From the NCBI RefSeq assembly GCF_004358425.1, contig NZ_CP037948.1, positions 1,116,001 through 1,180,000 of the forward strand: a stretch of DNA of 64,000 nt, read 5' to 3'. Under the pieces are notes generated by a model that was given only the letters and a program-made list of their open reading frames with translations, searched no databases and had not been told where the DNA came from. Every line of letters begins with the position of its first letter. Positions within the stretch are counted from its first letter, which is position 1. The DNA comes from Qipengyuania sediminis (GTDB lineage: Bacteria > Pseudomonadota > Alphaproteobacteria > Sphingomonadales > Sphingomonadaceae). Below, piece by piece: positions 37,026 to 47,455 of this stretch. The position numbers and the translations under genes are program-made.

Positions 37026-38489
37026 ATGCCTATCACGTCCGAAAGCCCGATGACCTCGATTGCCGCCGTCCTCGACCACCTCGAAGCGCTGCACGAGGCG
37101 GCGGTGAGCCGGCTGCGGGCCGATGTGATCGCCTTTGGCCGGACCCGCAAGCGGCCCCCGCCGGGGCGGCGGCACGATGGCTCCTATACCTACCCCGAGC
37201 TGCGCCTGCATTATCGCGGCGGCGAGCAGCCCGCCGATCGCGGGCGCGCCTTCGGTCGCCTCAACGCGCCGGGCACCTATGCCACCACCATCACGCGCCC
37301 TGCCCTGTTCCGCGACTATCTGACCGAGCAGCTCGAATTCATCGCCGCCCATTATGCGGTCGAAATGGAAGCGGCGATCTCCGCGCAGGAAATCCCCTTC
37401 CCTTACGTGCTCGACGGGGAAGCGGGGGCGGAACTAGCCGGGATCGATCCCAACGAACTCGCTCGTCACTTTCCCTCCACCGAACTTGCGGCGATTGGTG
37501 ACGAGCTCGCCGATGGGATCGAGCTTGGCGGGCCGGACGAAGCCATCCCGTTGTCGCTGTTCGACGGCCTGCGCACCGATTTCAGCCTGGCACGCCTTGC
37601 CCATTATACCGGCACCAGCCCGGAGCATTTCCAGCGCTTCATCCTCTTCACGAACTACCACCGCTATGTCGACGAATTCGTCGACTGGGCGGGGCGCCAG
37701 CTCGGCCAGAACGGCTACAGCGCCCTTGCCGGGGCGGGCGGGCTGCTGATCACGAACCCGCGCGACAATGCACGCGGCCAGCTTTCCGACACCGCCTGGC
37801 GGCGTCACCAGATGCCCGCCTACCACCTCGTTGGCGAGAACCGCGGCGGGATCACTCTCGTCAACATCGGCGTCGGCCCCTCGAACGCGAAGACGATCTG
37901 CGACCACCTCGCCGTGCTGCGGCCCGAAGCCTGGCTGATGATCGGCCATTGTGGCGGCCTTCGTCCCAGTCAGAAGATCGGCGATTACGTCCTCGCCCAC
38001 GCCTATCTGCGCGACGATCACGTGCTCGACGAGGTGCTGCCGCCCGAGATCCCGCTCCCCGCCATTGCCGAGGTCCAGCAGGCGCTGGCCGAGGCGGCCG
38101 AGCAGGTTTCGGGCGAGCACGGCAGCGACCTCAAGAAGCGTATGCGCACCGGTACCGTCGTCACCACCGACGACCGCAACTGGGAGCTGCGCTACACCAG
38201 CAGCGCACGCCGCATGAGCCTCAGCCGCGCGGTCGGCGTCGACATGGAAAGCGCGACCATCGCGGGCCAAGGCTACCGCTTCCGCGTCCCCTACGGCACG
38301 CTGCTCTGCGTCAGCGACAAGCCGCTGCACGGCGAGATCAAGATGCCCGGCCAGGCCAACCGCTTCTATGAAGAGGCGATCGCGGCGCATCTCCAGATCG
38401 GCGTCACCGCCTGCCGCCTGCTGCGCGAAGAAGGGCCGCAGCTCCACAGCCGCAAGCTGCGCGCCTTCAACGAACCGCCCTTTCGCTAG
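37026..38489 (+). CDS. amn: AMP nucleosidase
   Basis: A 487-aa AMP nucleosidase, which splits AMP to adenine and ribose 5-phosphate and helps balance adenylate pools. The N-terminal AMP-binding domain leads into the nucleoside phosphorylase-like catalytic part: NIGVGPSNAKTICDHLAVLRP, GHCGGLRPSQKIGDYVLAHAY, and VGVDMESATIAGQGYRFRVPYG with the catalytic Glu, then CVSDKPLHGEIK. Start may be ATG 37026 or ATG 37050; neither has a strong ribosome site. Confidence 0.93.
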   Translation: MPITSESPMTSIAAVLDHLEALHEAAVSRLRADVIAFGRTRKRPPPGRRHDGSYTYPELRLHYRGGEQPADRGRAFGRLNAPGTYATTITRPALFRDYLTEQLEFIAAHYAVEMEAAISAQEIPFPYVLDGEAGAELAGIDPNELARHFPSTELAAIGDELADGIELGGPDEAIPLSLFDGLRTDFSLARLAHYTGTSPEHFQRFILFTNYHRYVDEFVDWAGRQLGQNGYSALAGAGGLLITNPRDNARGQLSDTAWRRHQMPAYHLVGENRGGITLVNIGVGPSNAKTICDHLAVLRPEAWLMIGHCGGLRPSQKIGDYVLAHAYLRDDHVLDEVLPPEIPLPAIAEVQQALAEAAEQVSGEHGSDLKKRMRTGTVVTTDDRNWELRYTSSARRMSLSRAVGVDMESATIAGQGYRFRVPYGTLLCVSDKPLHGEIKMPGQANRFYEEAIAAHLQIGVTACRLLREEGPQLHSRKLRAFNEPPFR

Positions 38490-38539
38490 GATACAAGCGC
38501 GGTCCTGAACGTCTGCATCCTGACCTGAAGGAGACCGAT

Positions 38540-39556
38540 GTGCCCATTCGCTTAAAGCCACTCGATCAGCAGACTATCGTCATCACCGGTGCCACCTCGG
38601 GCATCGGGCTCGCCACGGCGCGGCGCGCTGCACTCGCGGGCGCTAAGGTTGTGCTCGCGGCGCGCAATGAGGACGCCTTGCGCGAAACTGTCGAAGATAT
38701 CGAGCGCGGCGGTGGGGAAGCGGCGTGGTGCGTCGCCGATGTTTCGGACTACGGTTATCCCGAGGCGGTCGGCGCGGTCGCGAGGGAGCGCTTCGGCGGC
38801 TTCGACAGCTGGGTCAACAACGCCGCCGCCGCGATCTACGCGCGGTTGCAGGAGGTGACCGAGGAGGAGCATAGGCAGATCTTCGCGACCGGCTATTTCG
38901 GCACTGTCGCCGGCTCGCTCTATGCCGCCCGGGAACTCACGGGCCGGGGCGGCGGGGCGATCGTCAATGTCGGTTCGGTCCTCTCCGAACGCGCGGTGCC
39001 GGTCCAGGGTGCCTATAGCGCGATGAAACACGCGGTGCTTGGCTTCACCGAAGCGCTTCGCATGGAGCTGGCCGAAGAGGACAAGGGCATTTCGGTCACG
39101 CTGATCAAGCCGAACGGCATCGACACCCCCTATCCCGAACACGCGCGCAACAAGATGGACCGCCCCGCCGCGATCCCGCCGGTGCATTACCACCCCGATT
39201 TGGTCGCCAAGGCGATCTGCTTCGCCTGCGCGACCCCGCGGCGCGAGCTGCTGGTGGGCGGCCAGGGCTATCTGATCACTGCGTTCGGCAACATGTTCCC
39301 AGGCGTCGTCGACGCAGTGATGGAGCGCACCATGACCGAGCCCGCGCAGTCCAGCACCAATCCGCCCGAACCGGGCACCGACGACAACCTGTTCGAGCCG
39401 CGCGAGGACGGCCGCACCCGCTCGAACCAGAGACCCTTCACCAGGAAGACGAGCCTGGCGCTGGAAGCACAGATGCATCCCCTCACGACAATGGCACTGG
39501 GCGCGGGTGCGACGGCGCTGGCGGTGCTAGTCGCGGGCGCACGAAGGCGGCCTTAA
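38540..39556 (+). CDS. SDR family oxidoreductase
   Basis: A 338-aa short-chain dehydrogenase with the TGATSGIG cofactor loop, WVNNAA, the Ser of NVGSVLSE and YSAMK catalytic pair. After the Rossmann core is an 80-residue tail that is Pro/Glu-rich and ends in a short hydrophobic segment ([10 protein letters not shown]) that may tether it to the membrane. The start is GTG at 38540, because the overlapping ATG at 38538 opens a frame that closes after five codons. Substrate unknown. Its TAA overlaps the convergent rimK stop as TTAA. Confidence 0.88.
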   Translation: MPIRLKPLDQQTIVITGATSGIGLATARRAALAGAKVVLAARNEDALRETVEDIERGGGEAAWCVADVSDYGYPEAVGAVARERFGGFDSWVNNAAAAIYARLQEVTEEEHRQIFATGYFGTVAGSLYAARELTGRGGGAIVNVGSVLSERAVPVQGAYSAMKHAVLGFTEALRMELAEEDKGISVTLIKPNGIDTPYPEHARNKMDRPAAIPPVHYHPDLVAKAICFACATPRRELLVGGQGYLITAFGNMFPGVVDAVMERTMTEPAQSSTNPPEPGTDDNLFEPREDGRTRSNQRPFTRKTSLALEAQMHPLTTMALGAGATALAVLVAGARRRP

Positions 39557-40458
39557 CCCGCGCCCTTCGTCCTCGTCCTTCCCAGCTTTGCGTTGGCGGC
39601 GATGAAGTCGATGATCAAGCCGGCGACATCCTTCCCCGTCGCCGCCTCGATCCCTTCGAGGCCGGGGGAGGAGTTGACCTCCATGATCACTGGCCCGTGA
39701 TTGCTGCGCAGCATGTCGACGCCGCAGACGTTGAGGCCCATGTGCCTGGCCGCGCGGACCGCGGTGCTGCGCTCCTCGGGCGTGATCCTGACGACTTCCG
39801 CGCTGCCGCCGCGGTGGAGGTTGCTGCGGAAGTCCTCTGGCGCGCCGGTGCGCTTCATGGCGGCGACGACCTTGCCGCCGATCACCAGCGCGCGGATGTC
39901 GGTGCCGCCCGCTTCCTTGATGAACTCTTGGACGAGAATATTCACATTGGCGCCGCGGAACGCCTCGATCACCGATTTCGCGCTCGCCTCGGTCTCCGCC
40001 AGCACCACGCCAATCCCCTGCGTGCCCTCGAGCAGCTTGATCACCACCGGCGGGCCCTTGACCGCATGGATGATCTCCTCGGTCTGGCGCGGATCATGCG
40101 CGAAAGCGGTGAGCGGCAGGCCGAGCCCGTGCTTGGCGAGAATCTGCATGCTTCGCAGCTTGTCGCGGCTGCGCCCGATGGCGACGCTTTCGTTGAGAGG
40201 CCAGACCCCGCTCATCTCGAACTGGCGCAGCACTGCCATGCCGTATTGCGTGACGCTCGCCCCGATGCGCGGAATGATCGCATCGAACTTGGGCACCGGC
40301 GCGCCGCCATAAAACACCGTGGGCCGGTGGCTGGCGATATGCACGGTGCACCGCAAAGTGTTCAGGACCTCGAGCTGGTGTCCGCGCGCCAGCGCCGCCT
40401 CCGCCAGGCGGCGGTGCGAGTAGAGGCTCGGATTGCGGGCGAGCATCGCGATCCTCAC
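39553..40458 (-). CDS. rimK: RimK-type ATP-grasp ligase (S6 glutamylation)
   Basis: A 301-aa ATP-grasp ligase of the RimK family, which adds glutamate to the S6 C-terminus. Visible: [16 protein letters not shown]-terminus, [20 protein letters not shown]-grasp strand, [30 protein letters not shown] and the Mg site [15 protein letters not shown]. It overlaps the upstream DTGA protease by 4 bp (ATGA), the usual RimK partner. The last gene of the asd operon. Confidence 0.93.
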   Translation of the reverse strand: MRIAMLARNPSLYSHRRLAEAALARGHQLEVLNTLRCTVHIASHRPTVFYGGAPVPKFDAIIPRIGASVTQYGMAVLRQFEMSGVWPLNESVAIGRSRDKLRSMQILAKHGLGLPLTAFAHDPRQTEEIIHAVKGPPVVIKLLEGTQGIGVVLAETEASAKSVIEAFRGANVNILVQEFIKEAGGTDIRALVIGGKVVAAMKRTGAPEDFRSNLHRGGSAEVVRITPEERSTAVRAARHMGLNVCGVDMLRSNHGPVIMEVNSSPGLEGIEAATGKDVAGLIIDFIAANAKLGRTRTKGAG

Positions 40459-40916
40459 GGGCCATGTCCCCGCTCCGGCTCGCGGCCGGGCGATTGCAGC
40501 CAGCTATGACCCGAGTCCACCATGAAGCGCCTTCTAAGCGAGGAGCGGCCGATCAGCATGGGAAAACGCATGTCGGAACGGTCGGCGAGGCTGATTTCGG
40601 CGCGGAAACGCAGGGGCCCAATCTTGAGCGGGGTCTTGATGATGCGGCGAAGCTGGGTCTCCCCGTTCGAGCTGGTGACGCCGCGCCAGTCGATCTGGAC
40701 CGCCTCGCATACCTGGCGCACCTGCTGCTGCGGGAAATCGACCGCGAAACGAACGTACCGTGCCCCGTCGCGGGCATATTCCTCGAGGATGGTGGCATGC
40801 AGCGAGGATGTTCGTGCACCGGTATCGATCTTGGCCGGAATGGCGCGCAGCCCGAGCTCGGGAAGCTGCACCAGCTCGCGCCAGCCGATGACGCGCAGCG
40901 TCCGGGCTTCAGCCAT
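40455..40916 (-). CDS. RimK-partner retropepsin-like protease (PF05618)
   Basis: A 153-aa protein usually annotated as ATP-dependent zinc protease. The sequence [11 protein letters not shown] is the D-T-G-A signature of a retropepsin-like aspartic protease, and [16 protein letters not shown] is the second conserved loop. In other bacteria this family partners RimK, possibly trimming poly-glutamate. ATG at 40916; it overlaps the hydrolase stop by 8 bp and rimK by 4 bp. Confidence 0.8.
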   Translation of the reverse strand: MAEARTLRVIGWRELVQLPELGLRAIPAKIDTGARTSSLHATILEEYARDGARYVRFAVDFPQQQVRQVCEAVQIDWRGVTSSNGETQLRRIIKTPLKIGPLRFRAEISLADRSDMRFPMLIGRSSLRRRFMVDSGHSWLQSPGREPERGHGP

Positions 40917-41664
40917 GCGCGGGCCCGAGCCAGTCAGCGATAGCCCGCCCGAGCTCGGGGCGGGTGACGCTGCCCATGTGGGTTCCGGGGACCTCGACAT
41001 AGGTGGCGGCGGGGAGCGTGGCGGCCAGCTCCTGGGCAGAGCCGTTGTCCGCGTCCTCGCTGCCGCAAACGACCAGCGTTGGCATGGTGACGGCCGCGAA
41101 CGCCTCGGTCGGGAGATCGACGAAGCTTGCGAGCAGGTGACGCGCGGCGGTGCGATCGACCTTCTGCGATTTCAGGAACTGGACTGCGTACCAGGCGGGA
41201 TCGCTGCGGGGGATCGCGTCGAATTCATCGATCACGCGGCGGAAATACCCGGCTCGTGCGGTCGCGTGGACGGCACCCGTATAGCCCATGCCGCCCACCA
41301 CCAGCCGCGCCGGCGCCACCGCGCCCCGTGCAGCAGCGTGAAGCGCGGTACGCGCGCCGAGCGAAAAGCCGCCGAGGTCGTAGTCGGCCAGCCCGAGATG
41401 CGCGACCAAGGCCGCGAGATCGCGAAGCAGCACGTCGGGCGGGTAAGCGCTCGCTTCATGCGGGGCGGCACTTTCGCCATGCGCACGAAGGTCGGGCATA
41501 AACACCTCGTAGCCCCGCGCCGCAATCGCCGCGACGTGGCCCCACTTGATCCAGTTCATGTGCGCGTTCGAGAACAGCCCATGCAGGAGGATGAGCGGCC
41601 GCCCTTCCCCAACGCGGTGCAGCGCCAGCGGCGCGCCGTCGAAGCTTGGCCAGGTCTCGCTCAT
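40909..41664 (-). CDS. Alpha/beta hydrolase
   Basis: A 251-aa soluble alpha/beta hydrolase. It has the oxyanion HGLFSN, the nucleophile elbow GFSLGAR, an acid in CGSEDADN and His in GTHMGSV, so the triad is complete. No signal peptide. Substrate cannot be told. The start ATG overlaps the GFA stop as ATGA, so the two are coupled within the asd operon. Confidence 0.88.
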   Translation of the reverse strand: MSETWPSFDGAPLALHRVGEGRPLILLHGLFSNAHMNWIKWGHVAAIAARGYEVFMPDLRAHGESAAPHEASAYPPDVLLRDLAALVAHLGLADYDLGGFSLGARTALHAAARGAVAPARLVVGGMGYTGAVHATARAGYFRRVIDEFDAIPRSDPAWYAVQFLKSQKVDRTAARHLLASFVDLPTEAFAAVTMPTLVVCGSEDADNGSAQELAATLPAATYVEVPGTHMGSVTRPELGRAIADWLGPAHG

Positions 41665-42110
41665 TCCGGAGGCGCCACGCCGGCCGCGCGCCAACGCTCC
41701 TGCAGCGGCGCGTAGTCCTCGCTGCGCGTTCCCTCGATCCCGGTCAGGTCCTGCCACCCGGGGATGGCGCCTTCGCATCCGAACTGGCTCTGCGGGCGGA
41801 AACCGGATAGATCGTCGAAAGTGCCGAGCGTCAGGTCAAATTCGCGCCGGTCGATATAGCGGAACCCGATCGGCGAGCCGCACGCAGGGCAGAAGGCACG
41901 CTCGGCGATGGCGCTGCTGGCATACCAGTTCGGTTCGCCATGGAAGGTGCAATGCGCGGGATCGACCTGCACCATGGCGGCATAGACCCCGCCGGTGGCG
42001 CGCTGGCACATGCGGCAGTGGCACGGGTAGGCGGCGGCGGGGTCAACCCGGGCGGTATAGCGCACCCGCCCGCACTGGCATCCGCCCGACTTCTCGACCA
42101 GCTCGCCCAT
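41661..42110 (-). CDS. GFA-domain (CENP-V type) protein
   Basis: A 149-aa GFA-family zinc protein, related to glutathione-dependent formaldehyde-activating enzyme. Zinc ligands are visible: CQCG, CHCRMC and CPACGS. The usual GSP-GFRY segment follows. The actual reaction is unknown in most members. It lies 4 bp after asd and overlaps the hydrolase gene. Confidence 0.9.
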   Translation of the reverse strand: MGELVEKSGGCQCGRVRYTARVDPAAAYPCHCRMCQRATGGVYAAMVQVDPAHCTFHGEPNWYASSAIAERAFCPACGSPIGFRYIDRREFDLTLGTFDDLSGFRPQSQFGCEGAIPGWQDLTGIEGTRSEDYAPLQERWRAAGVAPPE

Positions 42111-42114
42111 CGCC

Positions 42115-43140
42115 CTACCCCTTCTTCAGGCACTCCCGGCCCAGAAGCTCCGCGATCTGCACCGCGTTGAGCGCTGCGCCTTTTCGCAGATTGTCGCTCA
42201 CGCACCACAGGTTGAGACCGTTCTCGACCGTCGGATCCTCGCGCACGCGGCTGACATAGGTCGCGCTGTCCCCCGCGGCTTCGACCGGCGTGACATAGCC
42301 GCCATCCTCGCGCTTATCGACGAGCATCACGCCCGGTGCTTCGCGCAGGATGTCCATCGCCTCCTCCGCTCCCAATTCGCGCTCGAACTCGATGTTCACA
42401 GCTTCGGAATGGCCGACGAACACCGGCACCCGCACGCAGGTGGCGGTGAGCTTGATCCGGGGGTCGAGAATCTTCTTCGTTTCGACCACCATCTTCCATT
42501 CCTCCTTGGTGGAACCGTCGTCGAGGAAGGCATCGATGTGCGGGATGACGTTGAAGGCGATCTGCTTGGTGAACTTTACCGGCTCCAGCGGATCGCCCAC
42601 GAAGATCGCGCGCGCCTGCTGGAAGAGCTCGTCCATGCCTTCCTTGCCCGCGCCCGAGACCGACTGATAGGTCGCGACCACCACCCGCGTGATTGTCGCG
42701 GCATCGTGCAGCGGCTTCAGCGCCACCACCAGTTGCGCGGTGGAGCAATTCGGATTGGCTATGATGTTGCGGCGCGCATAGCCATGGATCGCCTCCGGGT
42801 TCACCTCCGGCACGATCAGGGGGACGTCGGGGTCCATGCGGTAGAGCGAGCTGTTGTCGATGACCACGCAGCCAGCTGCCGCGGCCTTGGGCGCATAATC
42901 GCTCGCGGGGCCGCTGCCCGCGGCGAAGAGCGCGATGTCCCAGCCGCTCCAATCGAAATGCTCGATGTTCTGGCAGCGGAGCATACGGCCGGTATCGCCG
43001 AACTCGACCTCCGTCCCGACCGAGCGGCTGGAAGCGATCGCGGCGACTTCATCGAGCGGGAATTCCCGCTCGGCGAGCACCTGCATCATTTCGCGCCCGA
43101 CATTGCCGGTCGCGCCGACCACCGCCACCCGATAGCCCAT
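42115..43140 (-). CDS. asd: Aspartate-semialdehyde dehydrogenase
   Basis: A 341-aa Asd: reduces aspartyl phosphate to the semialdehyde for lysine/diaminopimelate, threonine and methionine. NADP loop GATGNVGREM, catalytic Cys in NPNCST, SVSGAGKEG, His/Arg region EWKMVVETKKI and VPVFVGHSEAVNIE. Start ATG 43140 follows AGGAG at about 10 bases; GTG 43146 is an alternative. First gene of the five-gene operon to rimK. Confidence 0.97.
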   Translation of the reverse strand: MGYRVAVVGATGNVGREMMQVLAEREFPLDEVAAIASSRSVGTEVEFGDTGRMLRCQNIEHFDWSGWDIALFAAGSGPASDYAPKAAAAGCVVIDNSSLYRMDPDVPLIVPEVNPEAIHGYARRNIIANPNCSTAQLVVALKPLHDAATITRVVVATYQSVSGAGKEGMDELFQQARAIFVGDPLEPVKFTKQIAFNVIPHIDAFLDDGSTKEEWKMVVETKKILDPRIKLTATCVRVPVFVGHSEAVNIEFERELGAEEAMDILREAPGVMLVDKREDGGYVTPVEAAGDSATYVSRVREDPTVENGLNLWCVSDNLRKGAALNAVQIAELLGRECLKKG

Positions 43141-43219
43141 TCTCACACATCTCCTGAGCCCGCCGCGTCGCGGGCGCGGGCGCTATGGCGGGGCGGCGGC
43201 GGCTTGGAAAGAGCGGGCT

Positions 43220-43735
43220 CTAGCGCGCGGCCATCATCCGCACATGATCGAGATGGCGCTGCACGATCGGCACCGTGGCTGCGGCCGCGGCGCGCAGCTG
43301 CGGCGTATCACCATTTGCGGCGTAGCCCTGCACCAGAGCCAGCGCCGCCTGGTGCGAGGCGAGCTGCTGCTGCCAGTATGTGCGATCGAATCCCGGCCCC
43401 GCCGCGTTGATCAACTGGGTGATCTTGTCGCGGTGCGCGGCATCGAGCACCGGCGGCGGGGGGACGATCTGCGCCCGCTTGGCTGCCGCGAGGACGCCAT
43501 TGGTGGTGTCGGTATGGTGCGAGATCATCATCTGCGCGAAGCGCCGCACATCGGCATCTTGCGAATGCATCAGCGCGATCTGGCTGCTGGTGATCTCGAA
43601 CACGTCGCTCATCCCCGCGGTGAAGACGAAGGGCTGTGCGCGCGTTGTCGCCCCTTCGGGTAAAGCCGCGGGCTGGGCCGCGGCGGCGGTGGGGATCGCG
43701 ACGAGGGCGAGCGCGAGAGCGGCGTGACGAAGCAT
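43220..43735 (-). CDS. Secreted DUF4142 protein
   Basis: A 171-aa DUF4142 (ferritin-like helical) protein with a signal peptide (LRHAALALALVAIPTAAAAQ). The helical core includes DVFEITSSQIALMHSQDADVRRFAQMMISHHTDTT and a C-terminal helix with HLDHVRMM. The ATG at 43735 has AGGAG 9 bases upstream. The gene type often belongs to the general stress response; a possible EcfG promoter lies just upstream. Confidence 0.88.
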   Translation of the reverse strand: MLRHAALALALVAIPTAAAAQPAALPEGATTRAQPFVFTAGMSDVFEITSSQIALMHSQDADVRRFAQMMISHHTDTTNGVLAAAKRAQIVPPPPVLDAAHRDKITQLINAAGPGFDRTYWQQQLASHQAALALVQGYAANGDTPQLRAAAAATVPIVQRHLDHVRMMAAR

Positions 43736-43764
43736 CCGATGGGTCTCCTGTTTCATGCCAGCGC

Positions 43765-43790
43765 AACCGGCGGGATCGCCCAAGGGTTCC
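43765..43790 (-). promoter_or_regulatory. Possible EcfG-type stress promoter for the DUF4142 gene
   Basis: On the minus strand GGAAC (43790-43786), a 17-base spacer and GGTT (43768-43765) resemble the alphaproteobacterial EcfG consensus GGAAC-N16/17-CGTT with one mismatch, 30 bases before the start codon. Confidence 0.35.
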
Positions 43791-43924
43791 GCAATAATCC
43801 TGCGATGAGACCATGAAACGACAAGCGATTTCAGAGTTAAAAGACCGGAACGCTTTTGCCTCGTGTGGCTTTGGGACTGCGTTGCCTGGCGAACCGCCGG
43901 CTGTTCCAGGGGAAGGACTCACCA

Positions 43925-45076
43925 ATGCACCGCCGCGCTTTCAATTCCGCTACGCTTGGCCTTCTGGCCTCCGCCGCGCTCCTCGCGGGCTGCATGACCA
44001 TGGGTCGAAGCGGGCATGACGACCATATGGGTGCCGACACCCGCGCCGCGGCCGGCGGCTATCCGCTCGCCGCCAGCGAGCCCGCCGGCCAGCCCGGCAT
44101 TGCCGCCAGCGGGATGAGGCCCGTCGCGCGCAACCAGGCGGTGATCGATGCGCTGCTGCGCGATCTGAAGCTTCGCCCCTACCACACGCTCGAGCCGAAA
44201 TATGCGCGGCAGCAGCCGAGCTTTACCGATGGCGTGATGCGCGCGATGGCCAATCTCGGCCAGCCGATGCCGCCGCCCACGGATGTGACCGAGCGCGCCA
44301 TCCAGGTTGGCGGCGCGGCGGGAATGCTGAATGCCAGGATGTTCATGCCGGCGGGTGCCTCAGGCCCGCTCCCCGTCATCGTCTATTTCCACGGCGGAGG
44401 CTGGGTAATCGCCAACCCGGACGTCTATGCGCCCAGCGCCCGCGCGCTGGCGCGGGAAGCGCGCGCAATCGTGGTCTCGGTCGATTACCGCAAGGCGCCC
44501 GAGTACAAATTCCCCGCCCAGCACGACGATGCACTTGCCGCCTATCGCTGGGTCGCGGCCAACGCCGCCTCGCTCGGTGGCGATCCCGCCCGCCTGGCGC
44601 TCGCGGGCGAGAGCGCGGGCGGCAACCTCGCGGTCGCCACTGCCATGGCCGCGCGCACGGCGGGGCTGACACAGCCGCGCCATGTGCTGTCGATCTATCC
44701 CATCGCCGGCACCGACATGACGACCGAAAGCTACCGCGAGAATGCCAACGCCATGCCGCTTAACCGTGCGTTGATGGCCTGGTTCATGCACCATACCCTC
44801 GCCAGCCCCGCGCAGGCGCTGGACCCGCGGCTGAACCTGTTTCAGGCCGATCTCTCCGGCTTGCCGCCGGTCACGATCGTCGCCGCTCAGATCGACCCGC
44901 TGACGAGCGAAGGCGAGCTTCTGACCACCCGCCTGCGCCAGCTGAGGGTGCCGGTGGAACGCCGCGAATTCCCCGGCGTCACCCACGAATTCTTCGGCGC
45001 CGCCCCGCTGATCCCGGCTGCGACGGAAGCTCAGAAGTGGGCCGGCGGACGGCTGCGCACGGCTTTGGCACGGTGA
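43925..45076 (+). CDS. Lipoprotein alpha/beta hydrolase (HSL family)
   Basis: A 383-aa esterase of the hormone-sensitive lipase family. A lipoprotein signal ends in LLASAALLAGC, so it should be acylated and exported. The family motifs are HGGGW oxyanion, GESAGGN nucleophile, Asp in QIDPLTSEGE and His in VTHEFFG. ATG at 43925 follows GGAAGGA. A GGAAC box with an imperfect -10 lies at 43847, opposite the one for the divergent DUF4142 gene. Confidence 0.9.
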   Translation: MHRRAFNSATLGLLASAALLAGCMTMGRSGHDDHMGADTRAAAGGYPLAASEPAGQPGIAASGMRPVARNQAVIDALLRDLKLRPYHTLEPKYARQQPSFTDGVMRAMANLGQPMPPPTDVTERAIQVGGAAGMLNARMFMPAGASGPLPVIVYFHGGGWVIANPDVYAPSARALAREARAIVVSVDYRKAPEYKFPAQHDDALAAYRWVAANAASLGGDPARLALAGESAGGNLAVATAMAARTAGLTQPRHVLSIYPIAGTDMTTESYRENANAMPLNRALMAWFMHHTLASPAQALDPRLNLFQADLSGLPPVTIVAAQIDPLTSEGELLTTRLRQLRVPVERREFPGVTHEFFGAAPLIPAATEAQKWAGGRLRTALAR

Positions 45077-45083
45077 TCCAGAT

Positions 45084-45106
45084 CCTCCCCCGGCCCGCTG
45101 GGGAGG
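45084..45106. terminator. Hairpin between convergent hydrolase and S9 peptidase genes
   Basis: CCTCCCC (45084-45090) and GGGGAGG (45100-45106) form a 7-bp stem with a 9-base loop between the two stop codons. No T-run. Confidence 0.5.
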
Positions 45107-45110
45107 AAAC

Positions 45111-47354
45111 CTACTTGGGCGGCGTCACCCCATGGGCGTCGAGAAAGCGCAGGATGGTGTACCACAGGTGCGGACTGATCTCTGGCCCACCGACGCTATG
45201 CGTTTCACCGGGGTAGAACATCATGTCGAAAGGCGCCCCGCCCTGTTGCAATCTGGCGGCGAGCGCGGTCGAATTGGAGAACACGACATTGTCGTCGCTC
45301 ATGCCGTGGATCAGCAGCAGTGGATCGGCGATCCTCGTCGCCTCCTCCAGCGCGCTAGCCTTGGCATAGGCATCGGGCACCAGCCTCGGATCGCCCATGT
45401 AGCGCTCGGTATAAGCGGTGTCGTAAAGCTCCCATTTGGTCACCGGAGCGCCCGCGATGCCTGCGGCGTAATAGCCCGGATCGGCCTGAAGCTGCTTCAG
45501 CGTCAGATAGCCGCCATAGGACCAGCCATAAAGTGCGATCTTGTCCGGATCCACGAAGGGTAACGACTTCAGGTAGTCGCCGCCGACCTTCTGGTCCGCG
45601 ACCTCCACCCCGCCCATCGCGTGATAAAGCGGCTTCTCGAAGGCGACCCCGCGATTGGCGCTGCCGCGGTTGTCGATCTCGAACAGGATATAGCCCCTGG
45701 CGACCAGTGCCTGGCGCAAGGGATTGCTCCATGCCCGCGTCACCGTCTGCGCGTGGGGGCCGCCATAGTGCCAGAAGATCACGGGATAGCGTTTGCCCGG
45801 CACCAGCGCCGGCTTGACCATGCGCCAGTGCAGCACCTGGCCATCGGCTGCCTTGAGCATGCCGAACTCGTCCCGCCGATGCGCGGGGAGGAAAGGTGCA
45901 TAGGGATGCGTCCCTTCCACCCTGTTCTCCGCAATCCAGGTCAAACGCTTGCCGTCCGTATCGGCGAGATAGGTCTGCGGCGGCTGCGTGCCGTTGGAGC
46001 GGGTTACCATCAGCGCGCGGGCCGCCTTGTCCATCTCGGCATCGTTGTGGAAGGCGAGATCGGTCAACCGCCTCTGCTGGCCGGGCCGGTTCAGCGCGGT
46101 GACATAGCTCTGCTGCGCCAGCGGCCCGTCCTTGAACCCGTCGAAATAGACGCGCCCGCTCTCCTCGTCCACGCCGTCGAGGTAGCTGACCTGCCACGGC
46201 CCCCTGGTCAGCTGGGTCCATTTGCCCCTCTGCCAGCGATAGAGGTGACCGAAGCCATCGCGTTCCGACCACCACACCAGGCTACCGTCTTTCAGCCAGC
46301 GGTAGTTGTCGGTGAGGTTGATCCAGTGCCCTTCGGCCGCGCGCTCGCTGAACAAGAGCCGCGTCTTGCCGGTGGCCGGATCGGCGGCGAGCATGTCGAG
46401 CCGGTCCTGCGCGCGGGTCAGCCGCTGGACGTAGAGTGTCCTGCCGTCGCGCGCCCAATCGACGCGGCCGAGGTAGAAGTCCTTGTCCGCGCCCAGATCG
46501 ACCTCGACCCGGTTCCCGCCGTCGGGGTCCACGAGGAAAAGCTGGACAATCGCATTGTCGGTGCCTGCCGCGGGATAGCGCTGCTGAGTAACCGTGGTCG
46601 CATCGGCGCCGATCGCGGTGCGGGTGACCACGCCCACCGGCGTCTCGTCCGTCCGCTGGATAGCGAGGCGATTGTCCCCCGGTGCCCACCACAACCCCTT
46701 GATCCGGTTCAGTTCCTCCTGCGCGACGAACTCGGCGACGCCCCAGCTGACCGCCTCGGGCTCGCCTTCGGGGGTGATCGGGCGGGCTGCCGCCCCGCCG
46801 ACCTCGCCGACATAAACGCGGCCTTCGCGCGCGAAGCTGAGATAGCGCCCGCCCTCGCTGAGCGCCGGATTGAGCTCGCCTTCGGGCGTATCGGTCAGCC
46901 GGGCGACGCTGCCGTCCAGCTTGGCGAGATAAAGATCGCCGTCGAGGGGTACGAGGATAGCGTCGCCCTTAGGAGCCCATTCATAGGCGACGATACCCTT
47001 CAGCTTGCCGATACGCGCCCGCTCGCGCTGCATCTTCTCGGCCTCGGACAAGGCGCGCCCGCTCCCGACCTTCTCGCTGTCGACGAGCATCCGCCACTGT
47101 CCGGTGGCGCGCTCGTAACCCCACAAATCGAAGCGGTCCTTGTCGCTCTCGCGCGGGCGCAGCACGGTCAGCCACCTGCCGTCGGGCGAAAGCTTGACCC
47201 CGCGCGGCGCCTGGCCCGAGAGGCTGGGACTGGCGAAGACTCGCTCCAGCGTGAGCCCCGGAGTCACCGGCGCGCTTTCCTGCGCGGCGAGCGGCAAGGG
47301 TGCGGCGGCGGCGAGCAAGGCGGCGGCGTGCATTCGAAAACGGGGCAATCGCAA
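45111..47354 (-). CDS. S9 family peptidase, dipeptidyl peptidase IV type
   Basis: A 747-aa secreted serine peptidase. A signal peptide (residues 1-24) leads into a beta-propeller domain and a C-terminal alpha/beta hydrolase domain. The nucleophile is in GWSYGG, Asp in HGMSDDNV and His in GETHSV. The EE pair in VAQEELNR is the DPP IV motif that binds the substrate N-terminus, supporting removal of X-Pro dipeptides. Length is normal for DPP IV. Divergent from truA with about 100 bp between starts. Confidence 0.93.
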   Translation of the reverse strand: MRLPRFRMHAAALLAAAAPLPLAAQESAPVTPGLTLERVFASPSLSGQAPRGVKLSPDGRWLTVLRPRESDKDRFDLWGYERATGQWRMLVDSEKVGSGRALSEAEKMQRERARIGKLKGIVAYEWAPKGDAILVPLDGDLYLAKLDGSVARLTDTPEGELNPALSEGGRYLSFAREGRVYVGEVGGAAARPITPEGEPEAVSWGVAEFVAQEELNRIKGLWWAPGDNRLAIQRTDETPVGVVTRTAIGADATTVTQQRYPAAGTDNAIVQLFLVDPDGGNRVEVDLGADKDFYLGRVDWARDGRTLYVQRLTRAQDRLDMLAADPATGKTRLLFSERAAEGHWINLTDNYRWLKDGSLVWWSERDGFGHLYRWQRGKWTQLTRGPWQVSYLDGVDEESGRVYFDGFKDGPLAQQSYVTALNRPGQQRRLTDLAFHNDAEMDKAARALMVTRSNGTQPPQTYLADTDGKRLTWIAENRVEGTHPYAPFLPAHRRDEFGMLKAADGQVLHWRMVKPALVPGKRYPVIFWHYGGPHAQTVTRAWSNPLRQALVARGYILFEIDNRGSANRGVAFEKPLYHAMGGVEVADQKVGGDYLKSLPFVDPDKIALYGWSYGGYLTLKQLQADPGYYAAGIAGAPVTKWELYDTAYTERYMGDPRLVPDAYAKASALEEATRIADPLLLIHGMSDDNVVFSNSTALAARLQQGGAPFDMMFYPGETHSVGGPEISPHLWYTILRFLDAHGVTPPK

Positions 47355-47455
47355 GGCATCTTCTCCGTGTCTCCGCGGCCAGCCTAGCCGCCCCCTGCCC
47401 CGCCCGGCAATGCCCCCGCTCGACAGCGCCGGGGGTGGGCCATAGGGCGGCAGCG

